Counted from the stretch's first letter, positions 16,571 to 26,149 are shown. The stretch: DNA of 64,000 nucleotides from Microbacterium sp. SL75 (GCF_026625865.1 NZ_CP113067.1:558001-622000), one strand, 5' to 3'. Translations and numbers: made by a program. Notes: generated from the letters alone by a model not told the origin.

Positions 16571-17533
16571 CTACGCTATCCGTCCCACCCAGGATCCGAG
16601 CGCGTCGAAGGCCGCGGCGCGCGCGGCCGGCGCCGACAGGAAAACGTCGTGCACCGCCCCTTCGATGCGCGAAATGGTGACGGTGCGGGCGATGCGGGTG
16701 GCGGCGCGCGCGATGTCGTCGACCACGAGCACCGAGTCCGTCTCGCGCATCGCGTCGCTCCACCCGAGCGTCACCGTCGATCGGGCCGACAGCAGCACCA
16801 GCGTCGGGCACCCCACATCGACCCCGGATGCCACCCGCGCATGACCCGCGATGATCGCGGCGAGCCAGCCGGGATGGGTCGGGAATCCCTGGGCCGGGCG
16901 CCACCCCTCGGGACCGTCGGGGAGGGTGCCCAGCTCGCGCTGGGCGCGCGTGTAGAAGCCGAGGTCGACGACCGGATGCGTGCCGAGCGGGTCGAAGCGA
17001 GCGCGCGCGTTCACGATCGGCGCGAGCGCCTGGCGTCCGAGCGGGCCGAGCTGCAGCTCGAGCCACGGGCTGTTGAGCACGAGGGCATCGGCGACACCCG
17101 GATGCCGCGCCGCCCAGAGGGTCAGCGTGAGCCCCCCGGTGCTGTGCCCGAGCAGCAGGAGGAGCCGCCCCGCGCTCTTGGTGCCCATGGCATCCAGGGC
17201 TACCTCGATGTCGGCGTCGTACACGTCGAGCGCCGCAACGTAGCCCGGGGTCTGACCGGGTCGCAGACTACGGCCGTACTTGCGCAGGTCCAGGGCGCAG
17301 AAGCGGGCACCGCGGTCGGTGAAGAACCGCGCGAGATCGGCCTGGAAGAAGTAGTCCGACCACCCGTGCACGTACAGCACGTCGGTCTCACGCAATTCGC
17401 CGAACAGACGGGCACCGGGGTGGGGACGCGAGCGCACGAGGGTAGCGACGACCTCGCCCTCGGTATCGCTGCCAAGCGGCAGGGTCTGCTGTTCGAACCC
17501 GTCCCCGAGGACATCCGGATGCCACTCCCCCAT
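16571..17533 (-). CDS. alpha/beta hydrolase (serine aminopeptidase S33 / monoacylglycerol lipase-like)
   Basis: The 320-residue soluble hydrolase has the nucleophile elbow GHSTGG near residue 130, an oxyanion-region YVHGWSDYF near residue 54, and a final histidine in IEGAVHDVFLS near residue 293. It resembles lysophospholipase or monoacylglycerol lipase-type members, and the next gene encodes an acyl-CoA synthetase, so it may release fatty acids for activation (inference). TAGGCT at 17540-17545 ends 6 nt before the ATG; leaderless start. Confidence 0.85.
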   Translation of the reverse strand: MGEWHPDVLGDGFEQQTLPLGSDTEGEVVATLVRSRPHPGARLFGELRETDVLYVHGWSDYFFQADLARFFTDRGARFCALDLRKYGRSLRPGQTPGYVAALDVYDADIEVALDAMGTKSAGRLLLLLGHSTGGLTLTLWAARHPGVADALVLNSPWLELQLGPLGRQALAPIVNARARFDPLGTHPVVDLGFYTRAQRELGTLPDGPEGWRPAQGFPTHPGWLAAIIAGHARVASGVDVGCPTLVLLSARSTVTLGWSDAMRETDSVLVVDDIARAATRIARTVTISRIEGAVHDVFLSAPAARAAAFDALGSWVGRIA

Positions 17534-17651
17534 CGCGCCAGCCTACGACCACCGCATCCGAGCCTGGTTGTGAAAACGGGCACGTCCTCATGCACCTGCA
17601 ATGGCACATCCTGAAATGCGCCACCCATGGCGCGGGGAGGTCGGCGGACTA

Positions 17652-19040
17652 CTACGCAGCAGCTACCGTTTCCCCGTCTCTTTGCACTCGAAGGTCGAAG
17701 CCGTCCACGAGAGCGAGGAGGTTCCTCATCAATTCCTCAGACCCGTCGCGGTTCAGGTTGGTCGAAACCCAGATGACCTCCCCCGGGCGTATCGCAACCG
17801 CCTTGCCCCGCGCCCCTCTCGGCAAGTCATCAAAACGACTGACAGCGTCGAGCTCGACGACGGTCTCGACGCCCTTCTCACGAGCGACGAGAGCTGCAAG
17901 TTCCCGCACGACTCCGGTCGCCGTCAGAGGCCTGTGGGGGAGGTCGTCTGGACGATCAGCCCCCTCGATGAAGTAAACCTTGTACCGACTCTTGCCCCTT
18001 AAGCGGTCGAAACGCCATTCCAGTTGCTGCGAGCGCGATTGATTCAGTCCCAGCGATCCGGTGTCGTGAATGTACCTCTCCCCATACCTGGCGAGCAGTT
18101 CGTCATCGAGACGACGAATGGAAGTGACCGGCGTCGTAATATCCATGAGGTCGAGAATCTGCTCGCTATCCACCGGCTCGAGGGCGGCCTTAAGCGCACC
18201 AACCGTCGTGATTCCACAAGCCGCGACGAGCCTCAGTCCGAACTCGAGACCGTTCTCGCTTGGATCGCGGTCGTCTGGGAAGCGGGCGGAGAGGAACGAT
18301 CGAAGGGAAGCGGCCGCGATAGCGGCGTCGTCGCCTTCGTCAACGTTCGCCGATTCTGCGTCCGTTTGCGCGAGAGGAATCGACGACTCGTCGATGGATG
18401 GCCGCGCGAGCATGCGATCGATTGCGACGAAGACCTCGTCCAGCGCCCGCCGCGCATCGGACGCTGCTCCGAAGAGCTGATCAATCGTCTCCTGGTCCTG
18501 AGTGTCGATAGACCCGTACTGGGCACCCTTGTATCGACGCGCATGCTCGAACTCCGCCCAGGCATGCCCCGCGACCGTTCGGATCTGTATTTCGATACCG
18601 CCGAGTTCGTCGAAGAACTGCGACAACTGACCACCTGAGACCAGCCAGTCGGTCTCGAGGGTGGGACGTTGCCCCGAAACAACGATGTGTTGGCAGTCAT
18701 ATCCGCGCAAACGGATGGGCTTATCGTCACCAGGGTTGCGATCTTCGCCGTCGATCACGACGAAGCGCTCGCGCACGAGATCTGCCGCCCGTTCTCGGTC
18801 AGTGTTGGAGTAAGTAATGATCCGGACCGCGACGATGTCAGTCATCTCCCGCATTGGCGATGCATAGCGCTTCGATGCTTGCTTGCGCTGCGCCGACGCG
18901 ATCGACTTGACTCGCGCCGTCACGTCGTGCGGCCGAATCCCCGCCTCCTGCAACAACCGAGCTACATACGCCTGCATCTCGGCCGCTGCACCGGGGATCC
19001 AGTCCCACGTCGTGTAATCGATCGATACATCTTTCGTCAT
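17652..19040 (-). CDS. RelA/SpoT-domain protein with unrecognised C-terminal half
   Basis: The 462-residue protein has an N-terminal nucleotidyltransferase of the (p)ppGpp synthetase type: RVKSIASAQRK (43-53), MTDIVAVRI (66-74), GYDCQHIVV (113-121), EIQIRTVAGHAWAEFEHA (150-167). These keep the G-loop Tyr114 and the Glu of ExQxRT needed for pyrophosphate transfer. No HD hydrolase, TGS or ACT domain is visible. Residues from about 240 to 462 match nothing I know. The gene is visibly lower in GC than its neighbours (34 of 60 bases at 18121-18180, against 43 of 60 at 16141-16200), suggesting transfer. GCGAAGG precedes the ATG. It could be a small alarmone synthetase or a toxSAS-like effector. Confidence 0.85.
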   Translation of the reverse strand: MTKDVSIDYTTWDWIPGAAAEMQAYVARLLQEAGIRPHDVTARVKSIASAQRKQASKRYASPMREMTDIVAVRIITYSNTDRERAADLVRERFVVIDGEDRNPGDDKPIRLRGYDCQHIVVSGQRPTLETDWLVSGGQLSQFFDELGGIEIQIRTVAGHAWAEFEHARRYKGAQYGSIDTQDQETIDQLFGAASDARRALDEVFVAIDRMLARPSIDESSIPLAQTDAESANVDEGDDAAIAAASLRSFLSARFPDDRDPSENGLEFGLRLVAACGITTVGALKAALEPVDSEQILDLMDITTPVTSIRRLDDELLARYGERYIHDTGSLGLNQSRSQQLEWRFDRLRGKSRYKVYFIEGADRPDDLPHRPLTATGVVRELAALVAREKGVETVVELDAVSRFDDLPRGARGKAVAIRPGEVIWVSTNLNRDGSEELMRNLLALVDGFDLRVQRDGETVAAA

Positions 19041-19301
19041 GCCTTCGCCCCCCAAGAGCACCTTCTGCCCACACGCTACAGGCACTGCCCGTCGCGACGG
19101 AGTCGCCCACCTTAGGACTGAAACCCAAATATGGTCGTACGCCGAGACCACACCGGCTGTGTTCCGGTCACGAGCGGGCAAGAGCCTGCAGCCCGAGCGG
19201 ATAGGAGGTTCAACCTACGACCGCCGCATCCATCGGGAGTATGACCTCAACGCCATCTCACGACGGACGCGCCCGGGCGCGCCGCTGCCTACCGTGAGAA
19301 C

Positions 19302-19925
19302 GTGCACCCCCGATCGTGGTTTCTTCCCGCTCTCGCCGTCGCCGCGGCATCCCTCGTTCTCGGCGGTCTGACGAGCTTCGGCCAGAGCGTCCTGCCCGAA
19401 TCGCTGGTCTCGTTCGCGAACTCCGCCGGTGGATGGACGATTCTCACGTTCGGCCTGGTGTGGCTGGCACGAGTCCGGCTCCCCGTGGCCGCGGCTCTCG
19501 GACTCGTATCGTTCGTGCTGCTCATCGAGGGTTATCGCATCGTCTCCGGCTGGCGGGGTTTCTTCTACGCCGAGCCGTTCCACGACACGTTCACCCTCAT
19601 CGGCATCGTCGCCGGTCCCGTGGTCGGACTCTCCGCAGCTCTCGTACGCTCGGGACCCGTGCCGTGGAAACCTGTCGCGGCGGCTCCTGTGGCGGCCGTG
19701 CTGATCGGAGAGGGCGTCTACGGCCTGACCGTCGTGGCCGGCTCGACGAGCCCGGCGTACTGGGTCGTGCAGATCGTGCTGGGCACCGCGTTGCTCGCGG
19801 GCACGATCGTCGGCGCCCGCCCCCGCATCATGCCGAGCGCGATCGGCGCCGTCTCTTCCCTCGCGGGCGCCGCGGTGTTCATCGCCTTCTACCTGTGGCT
19901 GGGCCAGCTCGGTTCGGCGCGGTGA
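19302..19925 (+). CDS. DUF6518-like integral membrane protein
   Basis: The 207-residue protein has six or so hydrophobic helices, starting WFLPALAVAAASLVLGGLTS and including FTLIGIVAGPVVGLSAAL. It resembles the actinobacterial DUF6518 family, of unknown function. The GTG start at 19302 lies 6 nt after TACCGT (19290-19295), with no ribosome site, so the mRNA is leaderless. A strong bidirectional hairpin follows. The 19041-19301 spacer upstream shows no gene. Confidence 0.78.
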   Translation: MHPRSWFLPALAVAAASLVLGGLTSFGQSVLPESLVSFANSAGGWTILTFGLVWLARVRLPVAAALGLVSFVLLIEGYRIVSGWRGFFYAEPFHDTFTLIGIVAGPVVGLSAALVRSGPVPWKPVAAAPVAAVLIGEGVYGLTVVAGSTSPAYWVVQIVLGTALLAGTIVGARPRIMPSAIGAVSSLAGAAVFIAFYLWLGQLGSAR

Positions 19926-19979
19926 GAACTCAGCGGACACGCTCTCGAAGAGCCGGGGCGCATCGGCAGCCGCCCCACG

Positions 19980-20013
19980 AAGAACCGCCCCGGTAAGCAC
20001 CGGGGCGGTTCTT
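19980..20013. terminator. bidirectional terminator
   Basis: AAGAACCGCCCCGGT (19980-19994) and ACCGGGGCGGTTCTT (19999-20013) form a perfect 15-bp stem with a 4-nt loop. The A-rich/T-rich stem ends let it serve both convergent genes (DUF6518 and fprA). Confidence 0.9.
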
Positions 20014-20023
20014 CATGGGCGTG

Positions 20024-21397
20024 TTACTCGCCGCGCGAGATCGCGATCATCTCGTCGCGCGGGACGACCTTGATGCGCGCGCGCTCGTGCGGGGCACCGA
20101 GGGCGACCTCGTGCTCGTCGAGGCGGTGCCAGCCGTCGAGGTCGGTCCAGCGCACGCCGCGCTCCTCGAGCAGGGCGGGGATCGCCTCTTCTTCGGGGTG
20201 CGCGGGCTGCCACCACTCACCGGCGTCGTTGATGACGTGGCGCACCGTCTCCATGGCATCCGACTTGGTGTGCCCGATGAGGCCGACGGGGCCGCGCTTG
20301 ATCCAGCCCGTGGCGTAGACGCCGGGCAGACGCGAGTTCGAGTCGGCGGCGAGCACCTGGCCCTCGTGGTTGGGGATGACACCGTGCTTCTCGTCGAAGG
20401 GAACGCCCTTCAGCGGTGAGCCGAAGTAGCCGACGGCGCGGTACAGGGCCTGGATCGGCACCTCGCGGATCTCGCCGGTTCCGACGACACCGCCCTCGGC
20501 GTCGGGCCGGGTGCGCTCGTACCGGAACGCGGCGACCCGACCCGCGGCATCCTTGACGACCTCGACGGGCTTCGCCCAGAAGTGCAGGTGCAGGCGACGC
20601 GATGCTTCTCCGCCGGAGTTGTTCACGCCCGGGCGGGTGCGCCACTGCTGCAGCACACGGTCGATGACCTTGACCTGCTTGTTGGTCTGGATCGCGGCCA
20701 GGGACGCCTCGTCGTAGTCGAAGTCCTCGTCGTAGACGACCATGTCGACATCGCGCAGCTCGCCCAGTTCGCGCAGTTCGAGAGGGGTGAACTTCACCTG
20801 CGCGGGACCGCGGCGGCCGAAGACGTGCACGTCGGTGACGGGCGAGGCCTTGAGCCCCTGGTAGACGTTGTCGGGTACCTCGGTGGGCAGCAGGTCGTCG
20901 GCGTGCTTGGCCAGCATGCGGGTCACGTCGAGAGCGACGTTCCCGTTGCCGATGACGGCGACCGACTCCGCCTCGAGAGGCCACTCGCGCGGCACGTCGG
21001 GGTGGCCGTCGAACCAGCTGACGAAGTCGGCGGCGCCGTACGAGCCGTCGGCGTCGATGCCGGGGATGTCGAGGTCGGCGTCGCGGATCGCGCCGGTCGA
21101 GAAGATGACGGCGTTGTAGTGCTGCTTGAGGTCGTCGAGGGTGATGTCCTCGCCGAAGCGCACGTTGCCGAAGATGCGGATGTCACCGCGGTCGAGAACC
21201 TCGCGCAGCGCGGTGACGACGCCCTTGATGCGCGGGTGGTCGGGGGCGACGCCGTAGCGCACGAGACCGTAGGGCGCGGGCAGTTGCTCGAACAGGTCGA
21301 TCGACACGTCGAACTGACGCTCGGACTTCAGCAGAATGTCGGCGGCGTAGATGCCGGCGGGACCGGCTCCGACGATGGCGAGGCGCAGCTTCGTCAT
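20024..21397 (-). CDS. fprA: ferredoxin-NADP+ reductase, FprA/adrenodoxin reductase type
   Basis: This 457-residue FAD enzyme transfers electrons between NADPH and ferredoxin. The FAD fold begins LAIVGAGPAGIYAADILLKS. The conserved LPAPYGLVRYGVAPDHPRIK follows at about residue 42. The NADPH site is VAVIGNGNVALDVTRMLAKH, and YATGWIKRGPVGLIGHTKSD marks the family near the C-terminus. The ATG at 21397 has GAGAGGAA upstream; the longer frame to 21544 is rejected. It lies 44 bp after the polyprenyl synthase gene on the same strand. Confidence 0.95.
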   Translation of the reverse strand: MTKLRLAIVGAGPAGIYAADILLKSERQFDVSIDLFEQLPAPYGLVRYGVAPDHPRIKGVVTALREVLDRGDIRIFGNVRFGEDITLDDLKQHYNAVIFSTGAIRDADLDIPGIDADGSYGAADFVSWFDGHPDVPREWPLEAESVAVIGNGNVALDVTRMLAKHADDLLPTEVPDNVYQGLKASPVTDVHVFGRRGPAQVKFTPLELRELGELRDVDMVVYDEDFDYDEASLAAIQTNKQVKVIDRVLQQWRTRPGVNNSGGEASRRLHLHFWAKPVEVVKDAAGRVAAFRYERTRPDAEGGVVGTGEIREVPIQALYRAVGYFGSPLKGVPFDEKHGVIPNHEGQVLAADSNSRLPGVYATGWIKRGPVGLIGHTKSDAMETVRHVINDAGEWWQPAHPEEEAIPALLEERGVRWTDLDGWHRLDEHEVALGAPHERARIKVVPRDEMIAISRGE

Positions 21398-21441
21398 GGG
21401 TTCCTCTCGATCGCGATCGGGGGGGGTGGGGCGGAAAGGGG

Positions 21442-22503
21442 TCAGGCCGAGCGATCGGCCACGGCGCGGGCGAAGCGCGTCAGCGCTTCGCGCACGGCAC
21501 CGTCGGGAAGCGGCGCGAGGGCGTCGATCGCCTCTTGCGACCACTGGTGCGCGAGGCGCAGGGTCTCGTGCGTCGTGTCGTGCTCGCGGAGCTCGGCAAG
21601 CGCGCCGTCGAGCACCGACGGGTCGGCTCCGGCGGCGATGCGTTGCTGGCCCTCGTCGATACGCGCACGAAGATCGGCGGATGCCGCGTCGGAACGGTGC
21701 CCGAGCAGCAGGTACGGCATGGTCGGCACGCCCGCGCGCAGGTCGGTGCCGGGGACCTTGCCCGTCTCGGAGGGATCGGGCGACAGGTCGATCACGTCGT
21801 CGAGCAGCTGGAAGGCCACACCTGCCTTCTCACCGAAGACGACCATGGGCTCTTCGAACTCTTTCGGCGCGCCGGAGTAGATGACGCCCGACTGCGCGGC
21901 GGCAGCGATCAGCGACCCCGTCTTGTCGGCGAGCACCTGGAGGTAGAAATCGACGGGCTCGTCGCCCTCTTGCGGCCCCACGGTCTCGTGCATCTGCCCG
22001 AGGACGAGGCGCTCGAAGGTGTCGGCCTGCAGCTGGATCGCTCGCTCGCCGCGGCGGGCCATGAGCTGGCTGGCGCGGGCGAAGAGAAGGTCGCCGGTGA
22101 GGATGGCGATGTTGTTTCCCCACACCGTCTGCGCACTGGGCACACCGCGACGCTTGTCGGCGCCGTCCATGACGTCGTCGTGGTAGAGCGAACCGAGGTG
22201 GGTCAGCTCGAGGGCCGTGGCCACCTCGACGACCTCCTTGGTCGTGCCCTGACCGAGCTGCGCGGTGAGGATCGCGAGCATGGGGCGCACACGCTTGCCC
22301 CCGGCCTCGTAGAGGTAACGGGCGGTGACGTCGGCGAGCTTGTCGGCGCTGCGCACCTCGCCCTCGAGCTCGGTCTCGACACGCGCGAGTCCCGCCTCGA
22401 CGGTGGAGAGGAGGGTACGCGAACGCAGGCCGGCGAAGATGCGGTCACTCAGGCCCAGCTTGCCCGACAGGCGGGTGCCGGCCGCGGGCGGTCTCGGGGT
22501 CAC
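21442..22503 (-). CDS. grcC: all-trans polyprenyl diphosphate synthase, probably for the menaquinone side chain
   Basis: The 353-residue trans-prenyltransferase condenses isopentenyl units. The first aspartate-rich motif is LYHDDVMDGADKRRG and the second is FQLLDDVIDL, with GGKRVRPML upstream. The neighbouring menG and the men cluster suggest it makes the octa- or nonaprenyl chain that MenA attaches (inference). The GTG start at 22503 lies 6 nt after TAGGCT (22510-22515) with no ribosome site, so it is leaderless and has its own promoter despite its position behind menG. Confidence 0.92.
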   Translation of the reverse strand: MTPRPPAAGTRLSGKLGLSDRIFAGLRSRTLLSTVEAGLARVETELEGEVRSADKLADVTARYLYEAGGKRVRPMLAILTAQLGQGTTKEVVEVATALELTHLGSLYHDDVMDGADKRRGVPSAQTVWGNNIAILTGDLLFARASQLMARRGERAIQLQADTFERLVLGQMHETVGPQEGDEPVDFYLQVLADKTGSLIAAAAQSGVIYSGAPKEFEEPMVVFGEKAGVAFQLLDDVIDLSPDPSETGKVPGTDLRAGVPTMPYLLLGHRSDAASADLRARIDEGQQRIAAGADPSVLDGALAELREHDTTHETLRLAHQWSQEAIDALAPLPDGAVREALTRFARAVADRSA

Positions 22504-22564
22504 GGTTTCAGCCTATCCTGGCGCGCCGCAGGCCCGCCGACGGTATCTCGACGGTTGACAGGGG

Positions 22565-23284
22565 TTACGAAGCCGGACGGATGCCGCGATGCAGCGCGAC
22601 GATGCCGAAGGTGAGGTTGCGGTAGGCCACGTCGTCCCACCCGGCGTCTCTCATCCATCCGGCCAACGTCGGCTGATCGGGCCAGTCGCGGATCGACTCG
22701 TTGAGGTAGTCGTAGGCCTCGGCGTTCGAGCTCACCGCCTTCGCGACGATCGGCAGGACCCGGTCGTTGTAGAAGCGGTACAAGCCGTTGAAGGCGCGGG
22801 ACGGCGGGTGCGAGAACTCGCACACCACGATGCGACCGCCGGGGCGCGTGACGCGCCGCAACTCGCGCAGCGCTCGACGCGGGTCGATGACGTTGCGCAG
22901 GCCGAACGACATCGTCACGGCGTCGAACTCGCCGTCGGCGAAGGGCAGGTCGGTGGCGTCGGCCTGCACGAACTCGAGGTTCGGCACGTCTCCGTGACGG
23001 CGACGGCCCTCCTCGATCATGCCGCGCGAGAAGTCAGCGGCGACGACGTGCGCCCCGCTCGGCACGAATGCCATCGACGAGGTGCCGGTGCCGGCCGCGA
23101 GGTCGAGGATGCGCTCCCCGCGCTGCGGGGCGACCGCGCGCAAGGTTGCGACGCGCCAGAAGCGGTCGTTGCCGAGGCTCAGCACGGAGTTGGTGCGGTC
23201 GTATGCGGCCGCGACCTGGTCGAACATGCCACTGACACGCTGCGGGTCTTTGCCGAGGTCGGCGCGGTTGGGGTCGCTGCTCAC
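22565..23284 (-). CDS. menG: demethylmenaquinone methyltransferase (MenG/UbiE)
   Basis: The 239-residue SAM-dependent methyltransferase makes the last step of menaquinone synthesis. Motifs include [20 protein letters not shown], the SAM-binding [16 protein letters not shown], and [20 protein letters not shown]. Length and motifs match the family end to end. The GTG start lies 6 nt after TAGAAT (23291-23296) and lacks a ribosome site: leaderless. It is followed 61 bp later by the polyprenyl synthase gene. Confidence 0.95.
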   Translation of the reverse strand: MSSDPNRADLGKDPQRVSGMFDQVAAAYDRTNSVLSLGNDRFWRVATLRAVAPQRGERILDLAAGTGTSSMAFVPSGAHVVAADFSRGMIEEGRRRHGDVPNLEFVQADATDLPFADGEFDAVTMSFGLRNVIDPRRALRELRRVTRPGGRIVVCEFSHPPSRAFNGLYRFYNDRVLPIVAKAVSSNAEAYDYLNESIRDWPDQPTLAGWMRDAGWDDVAYRNLTFGIVALHRGIRPAS

Positions 23285-23293
23285 CCGTCGATT

Positions 23294-23857
23294 CTAGGCG
23301 CGCGGGCTCGAGGGGTCTTCGGGGGTTGCCATGGCGGCGAGACGTTCGAGCCAGGGGCCGGTCACGTCGTCCGAGAATGGGGCCTCGCGCGCGAGCACAC
23401 GGCGTTCGAGGTCGAGGGCGGTCGCCTCCAGGTGCGCGACGATCTGCGCGGGATAGCCGTACTGCACGCGATGCTCGTCCCACTCGTCGCGGTCGTCGAT
23501 CCAGGTGCCCCGGTCGTCGGTGCGGCGGACGACGTCGAGATCCATGTCGATGCCGCGGGGCACGCCGTCGTCGTGCCACCGTACGTCCCACCCGAGGTCG
23601 ATGTAGACGGCCACCGGGTGCGGGTCGGCGTTGTGCGTGAAGGCCCAGTCGCCCGTTGCGGGAACCAGCGTCACATTGGGTTGACGGCACACGAACTCGG
23701 CTCCGGGGCGGGCACTGCGCCACCCCACCTGCTGGCCGAACCACTCGCCCCACTGGTCGGAACCGAGGTACACGCTGTCCTGGACCCAGTGCGGCGAGCC
23801 GTCCCACTTGCGCCACTCGAACATCAGGCGGGTGCCGGGGGCGGGTCGAGGATCCAT
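23294..23857 (-). CDS. DUF402-domain protein
   Basis: The 187-residue protein carries the DUF402 core: FEWRKWDGSPHWVQDSVYLG at the start, then DPHPVAVYIDLGWDVRWHDD and GIDMDLDVVRR, the acidic metal-binding strand of the nucleoside diphosphatase-like FomD/Ntdp fold. It probably hydrolyses a nucleotide or phosphate ester (family knowledge; substrate unknown). TAGACT (23864-23869) ends 6 nt before the ATG, a leaderless start. It sits 9 bp upstream of menG. Confidence 0.85.
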   Translation of the reverse strand: MDPRPAPGTRLMFEWRKWDGSPHWVQDSVYLGSDQWGEWFGQQVGWRSARPGAEFVCRQPNVTLVPATGDWAFTHNADPHPVAVYIDLGWDVRWHDDGVPRGIDMDLDVVRRTDDRGTWIDDRDEWDEHRVQYGYPAQIVAHLEATALDLERRVLAREAPFSDDVTGPWLERLAAMATPEDPSSPRA

Positions 23858-23958
23858 GCTCGGAGTCTAAAACGCGCTCGGGCGCCGGCGTCTCGCTCGA
23901 CGCCGAAGCATCGCGGTGCCGCGTCCGTCCCGCCGGACGCGGGTCTACGCTGAAACAC

Positions 23959-25236
23959 GTGCTGGAACCCGCGGAAGACGTCGTGCCGCGCCTGCGCGTG
24001 ATCACGCGCGAGCTGCCCCCCATGGACGATGTCCTGGCCTACACCACCCCCTACGACCCCTTGTTCTGGAGTCGTCGCGGCGAGTCCCTCGCCGCCTTCG
24101 GCGACCTGCTGACCCTGCGCTACACCGGGGAGCAGCCCGGCGATGCCACCGTCTCGGAGCGCTGGCGCGCGATCGCGGCCGCGGCGGAGGTCGACGACCC
24201 CGTGCAGCTTCCCGGAACAGGTCTCGTGGCCTTCGGGTCGTTCGTGTTCGATCCGCAGTCCGAGCGCGAGAACGTCCTGCGCGTCCCCGGCATGATCGTC
24301 GGCCGTCACAGCGGGCGTGCCTGGGTGACCCGCCTCGCTTTCGACGACACCCCCGACGAGCCCGAACCCGAGCTCCCACCCCGCTCCCCCTTCGGTCCGC
24401 ACTGGTCCGCGACTCTCGGCCCGGGCCTGCAGACGGCGGAGGGATATCAGGATGCCGTCCGCCAGGGAATCGAGGCGATCGGTCGCCGCGAGGTGGGCAA
24501 GGTCGTCCTGGCGCGCGACATCACCGGAACCGTTCCCGCCGGCTCCGACCTGCGACGCCTCGTCCGCTCCCTCCTCGAGGGGTACCCGGACTGCTGGGTC
24601 TTCGCCGTCGACGGCCTGATCGGCGCGAGCCCCGAGACCCTCGTCACCGTCTCGGGCGGAACCGTGACCGCTCGCGTCCTCGCCGGCACCGTGGCGCGCG
24701 GCGGCGACGCCGACGCCGATGTCGCGGCATCCATCGCTCTCGCCCGGAGCACGAAGGACCAGGACGAACACCGGTTCGCCGTGCAGAGCGTCTTGAAAGC
24801 CCTCACTCCCCATACCTCGGCCCTCGCCGCCGCCGACGAGCCCTTCACTCTCAAACTCCCGAACGTCTGGCACCTCGCCACCGATGTCGAGGGCGAGCTG
24901 AGCGAGGATGCTTCGTCCCTCGACCTGCTCTCGGTCCTGCACCCGACGGCCGCGGTCGCGGGTACGCCCACCGCCGCGGCCATGGACGTCATCCGTCGCC
25001 TCGAGCCCTTCGACCGCGGCCGCTACGCCGGCGCGGTCGGCTGGACCGCTGCCTCGGGCGACGGCGAGTGGGCGATCGCTCTGCGATGCGCGCAGATCGA
25101 TCGCGCCGCCCCCTCGTCGCCCACCGCGCCGATCACCGCCTACGCCGGAGCGGGCATCGTCGCCGACAGCGTGCCGGAGTCGGAGCTGCTCGAGACGCGC
25201 GTGAAGTTCCGCCCGATCGTGGAGGCGCTGGCCTGA
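23959..25236 (+). CDS. menF: isochorismate synthase MenF
   Basis: The 425-residue chorismate-utilising enzyme opens menaquinone synthesis. Core motifs are EVGKVVLARDITGTV, WVFAVDGLIGASPETLVTVS, VLAGTVARGGD, STKDQDEHRFAV, LLSVLHPTAAVAGTPTAAAM and YAGAVGWTAASGDGEWAIAL. These give the general acid/base Lys and the two metal-binding Glu regions of the family. The start GTG at 23959 lies 7 nt after TACGCT (23946-23951): leaderless. Starts further upstream lie before this promoter and are rejected. It is divergent from the DUF402 gene and convergent with ppk2. Confidence 0.93.
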   Translation: MLEPAEDVVPRLRVITRELPPMDDVLAYTTPYDPLFWSRRGESLAAFGDLLTLRYTGEQPGDATVSERWRAIAAAAEVDDPVQLPGTGLVAFGSFVFDPQSERENVLRVPGMIVGRHSGRAWVTRLAFDDTPDEPEPELPPRSPFGPHWSATLGPGLQTAEGYQDAVRQGIEAIGRREVGKVVLARDITGTVPAGSDLRRLVRSLLEGYPDCWVFAVDGLIGASPETLVTVSGGTVTARVLAGTVARGGDADADVAASIALARSTKDQDEHRFAVQSVLKALTPHTSALAAADEPFTLKLPNVWHLATDVEGELSEDASSLDLLSVLHPTAAVAGTPTAAAMDVIRRLEPFDRGRYAGAVGWTAASGDGEWAIALRCAQIDRAAPSSPTAPITAYAGAGIVADSVPESELLETRVKFRPIVEALA

Positions 25237-25237
25237 C

Positions 25238-26095
25238 TCAGGAGTTCGCGAGCCGCTGCTTCTCGACCTCGACGTCATAGTCTGCCGCGGGCCACTGCGG
25301 GTCGATGTCTTCGAGGGCGTCGATCAGCAACTGCTGAACAGCGAGGCGGGCGTACCACTTGCGGTCCGCAGGAACGACGTGCCAGGGAGCGATCGGCGTC
25401 GACGTGCGTTCGATCGCGACCTGGTACGCGTCCATGTAGGCGTCCCAGAGCTTTCGCTCATCGACGTCGGACGGGTTGTACTTCCAGTGCTTGTCGGGGC
25501 GCGCGAGCCGTTCGCCGAGGCGCTCGCGCTGCTCGTCCTTCGAGATGTGGAGCATGACCTTGACCACGCGGATGCCCATCTCGGCCGCCTGCGCTTCGAA
25601 CGACACGATGGCGCCGTAGCGGCGCTCGATCTCCTCGGGCGGGGCGAGTTCGCGCACCCGTCCGATCAGCACGTCCTCGTAGTGGGATCGGTCGAAGACG
25701 CCGAGGCGACCGGCATCCGGCAACCGCTTCTCGATGCGCCAGAGGAAGTCGTGCTCGAGCTCTTCGGCGGTGGGCTTCTTGAACGAGGCGAGCTCCACGC
25801 CCTGCGGGTCGACCGCTCCGACGACGTGCCGCACGATCCCGCCCTTGCCCGCGGTGTCCATCGCCTGCAGCACGAGCAGCACCGATCCCGTGGCGGTGCC
25901 TGCGACGCTCTGCGCGAAGAGACGCTCCTGCAGTCCCTCGAGCGGTGCACGGCCCGCCTCGAGGTCGGCTCGGCCGTCGTTCTTGTCGCCGTCGTAGCCG
26001 GGCGTCGAGCGGGGGTCGATGTCGACGAGGCGGAACCCGGGCTCCACCCGCAGGGCGTCGGCGGCGGGCGTGGACCAGCGATTCTTCGAGCTCAT
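25238..26095 (-). CDS. ppk2: polyphosphate kinase 2 (PPK2) family protein
   Basis: The 285-residue P-loop kinase moves phosphate between polyphosphate and nucleotides. The Walker A-like VLLVLQAMDTAGKGGIVRHV, FDRSHYEDVLIGRVREL (lid and Walker B region) and the C-terminal WHVVPADRKWYARLAV are hallmark PPK2 motifs. The preference for ADP or AMP is not decided here. The ATG at 26095 is chosen because family proteins start near this residue; an ATG at 26116 would add seven residues. It ends 1 bp after the menF stop, convergent. Confidence 0.9.
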   Translation of the reverse strand: MSSKNRWSTPAADALRVEPGFRLVDIDPRSTPGYDGDKNDGRADLEAGRAPLEGLQERLFAQSVAGTATGSVLLVLQAMDTAGKGGIVRHVVGAVDPQGVELASFKKPTAEELEHDFLWRIEKRLPDAGRLGVFDRSHYEDVLIGRVRELAPPEEIERRYGAIVSFEAQAAEMGIRVVKVMLHISKDEQRERLGERLARPDKHWKYNPSDVDERKLWDAYMDAYQVAIERTSTPIAPWHVVPADRKWYARLAVQQLLIDALEDIDPQWPAADYDVEVEKQRLANS

Positions 26096-26149
26096 AGGCT
26101 CATGCTGCCGCGGCATCCGGGATCATCGCCACCCGTTGACGGCCCGGAT

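Noticed and set aside
17600-19300. Attachment sites or integrase around the lower-GC RelA/SpoT gene
   Set aside because: No integrase, no tRNA at the edges, and no direct repeats were seen; a genomic island with ends could not be defined.
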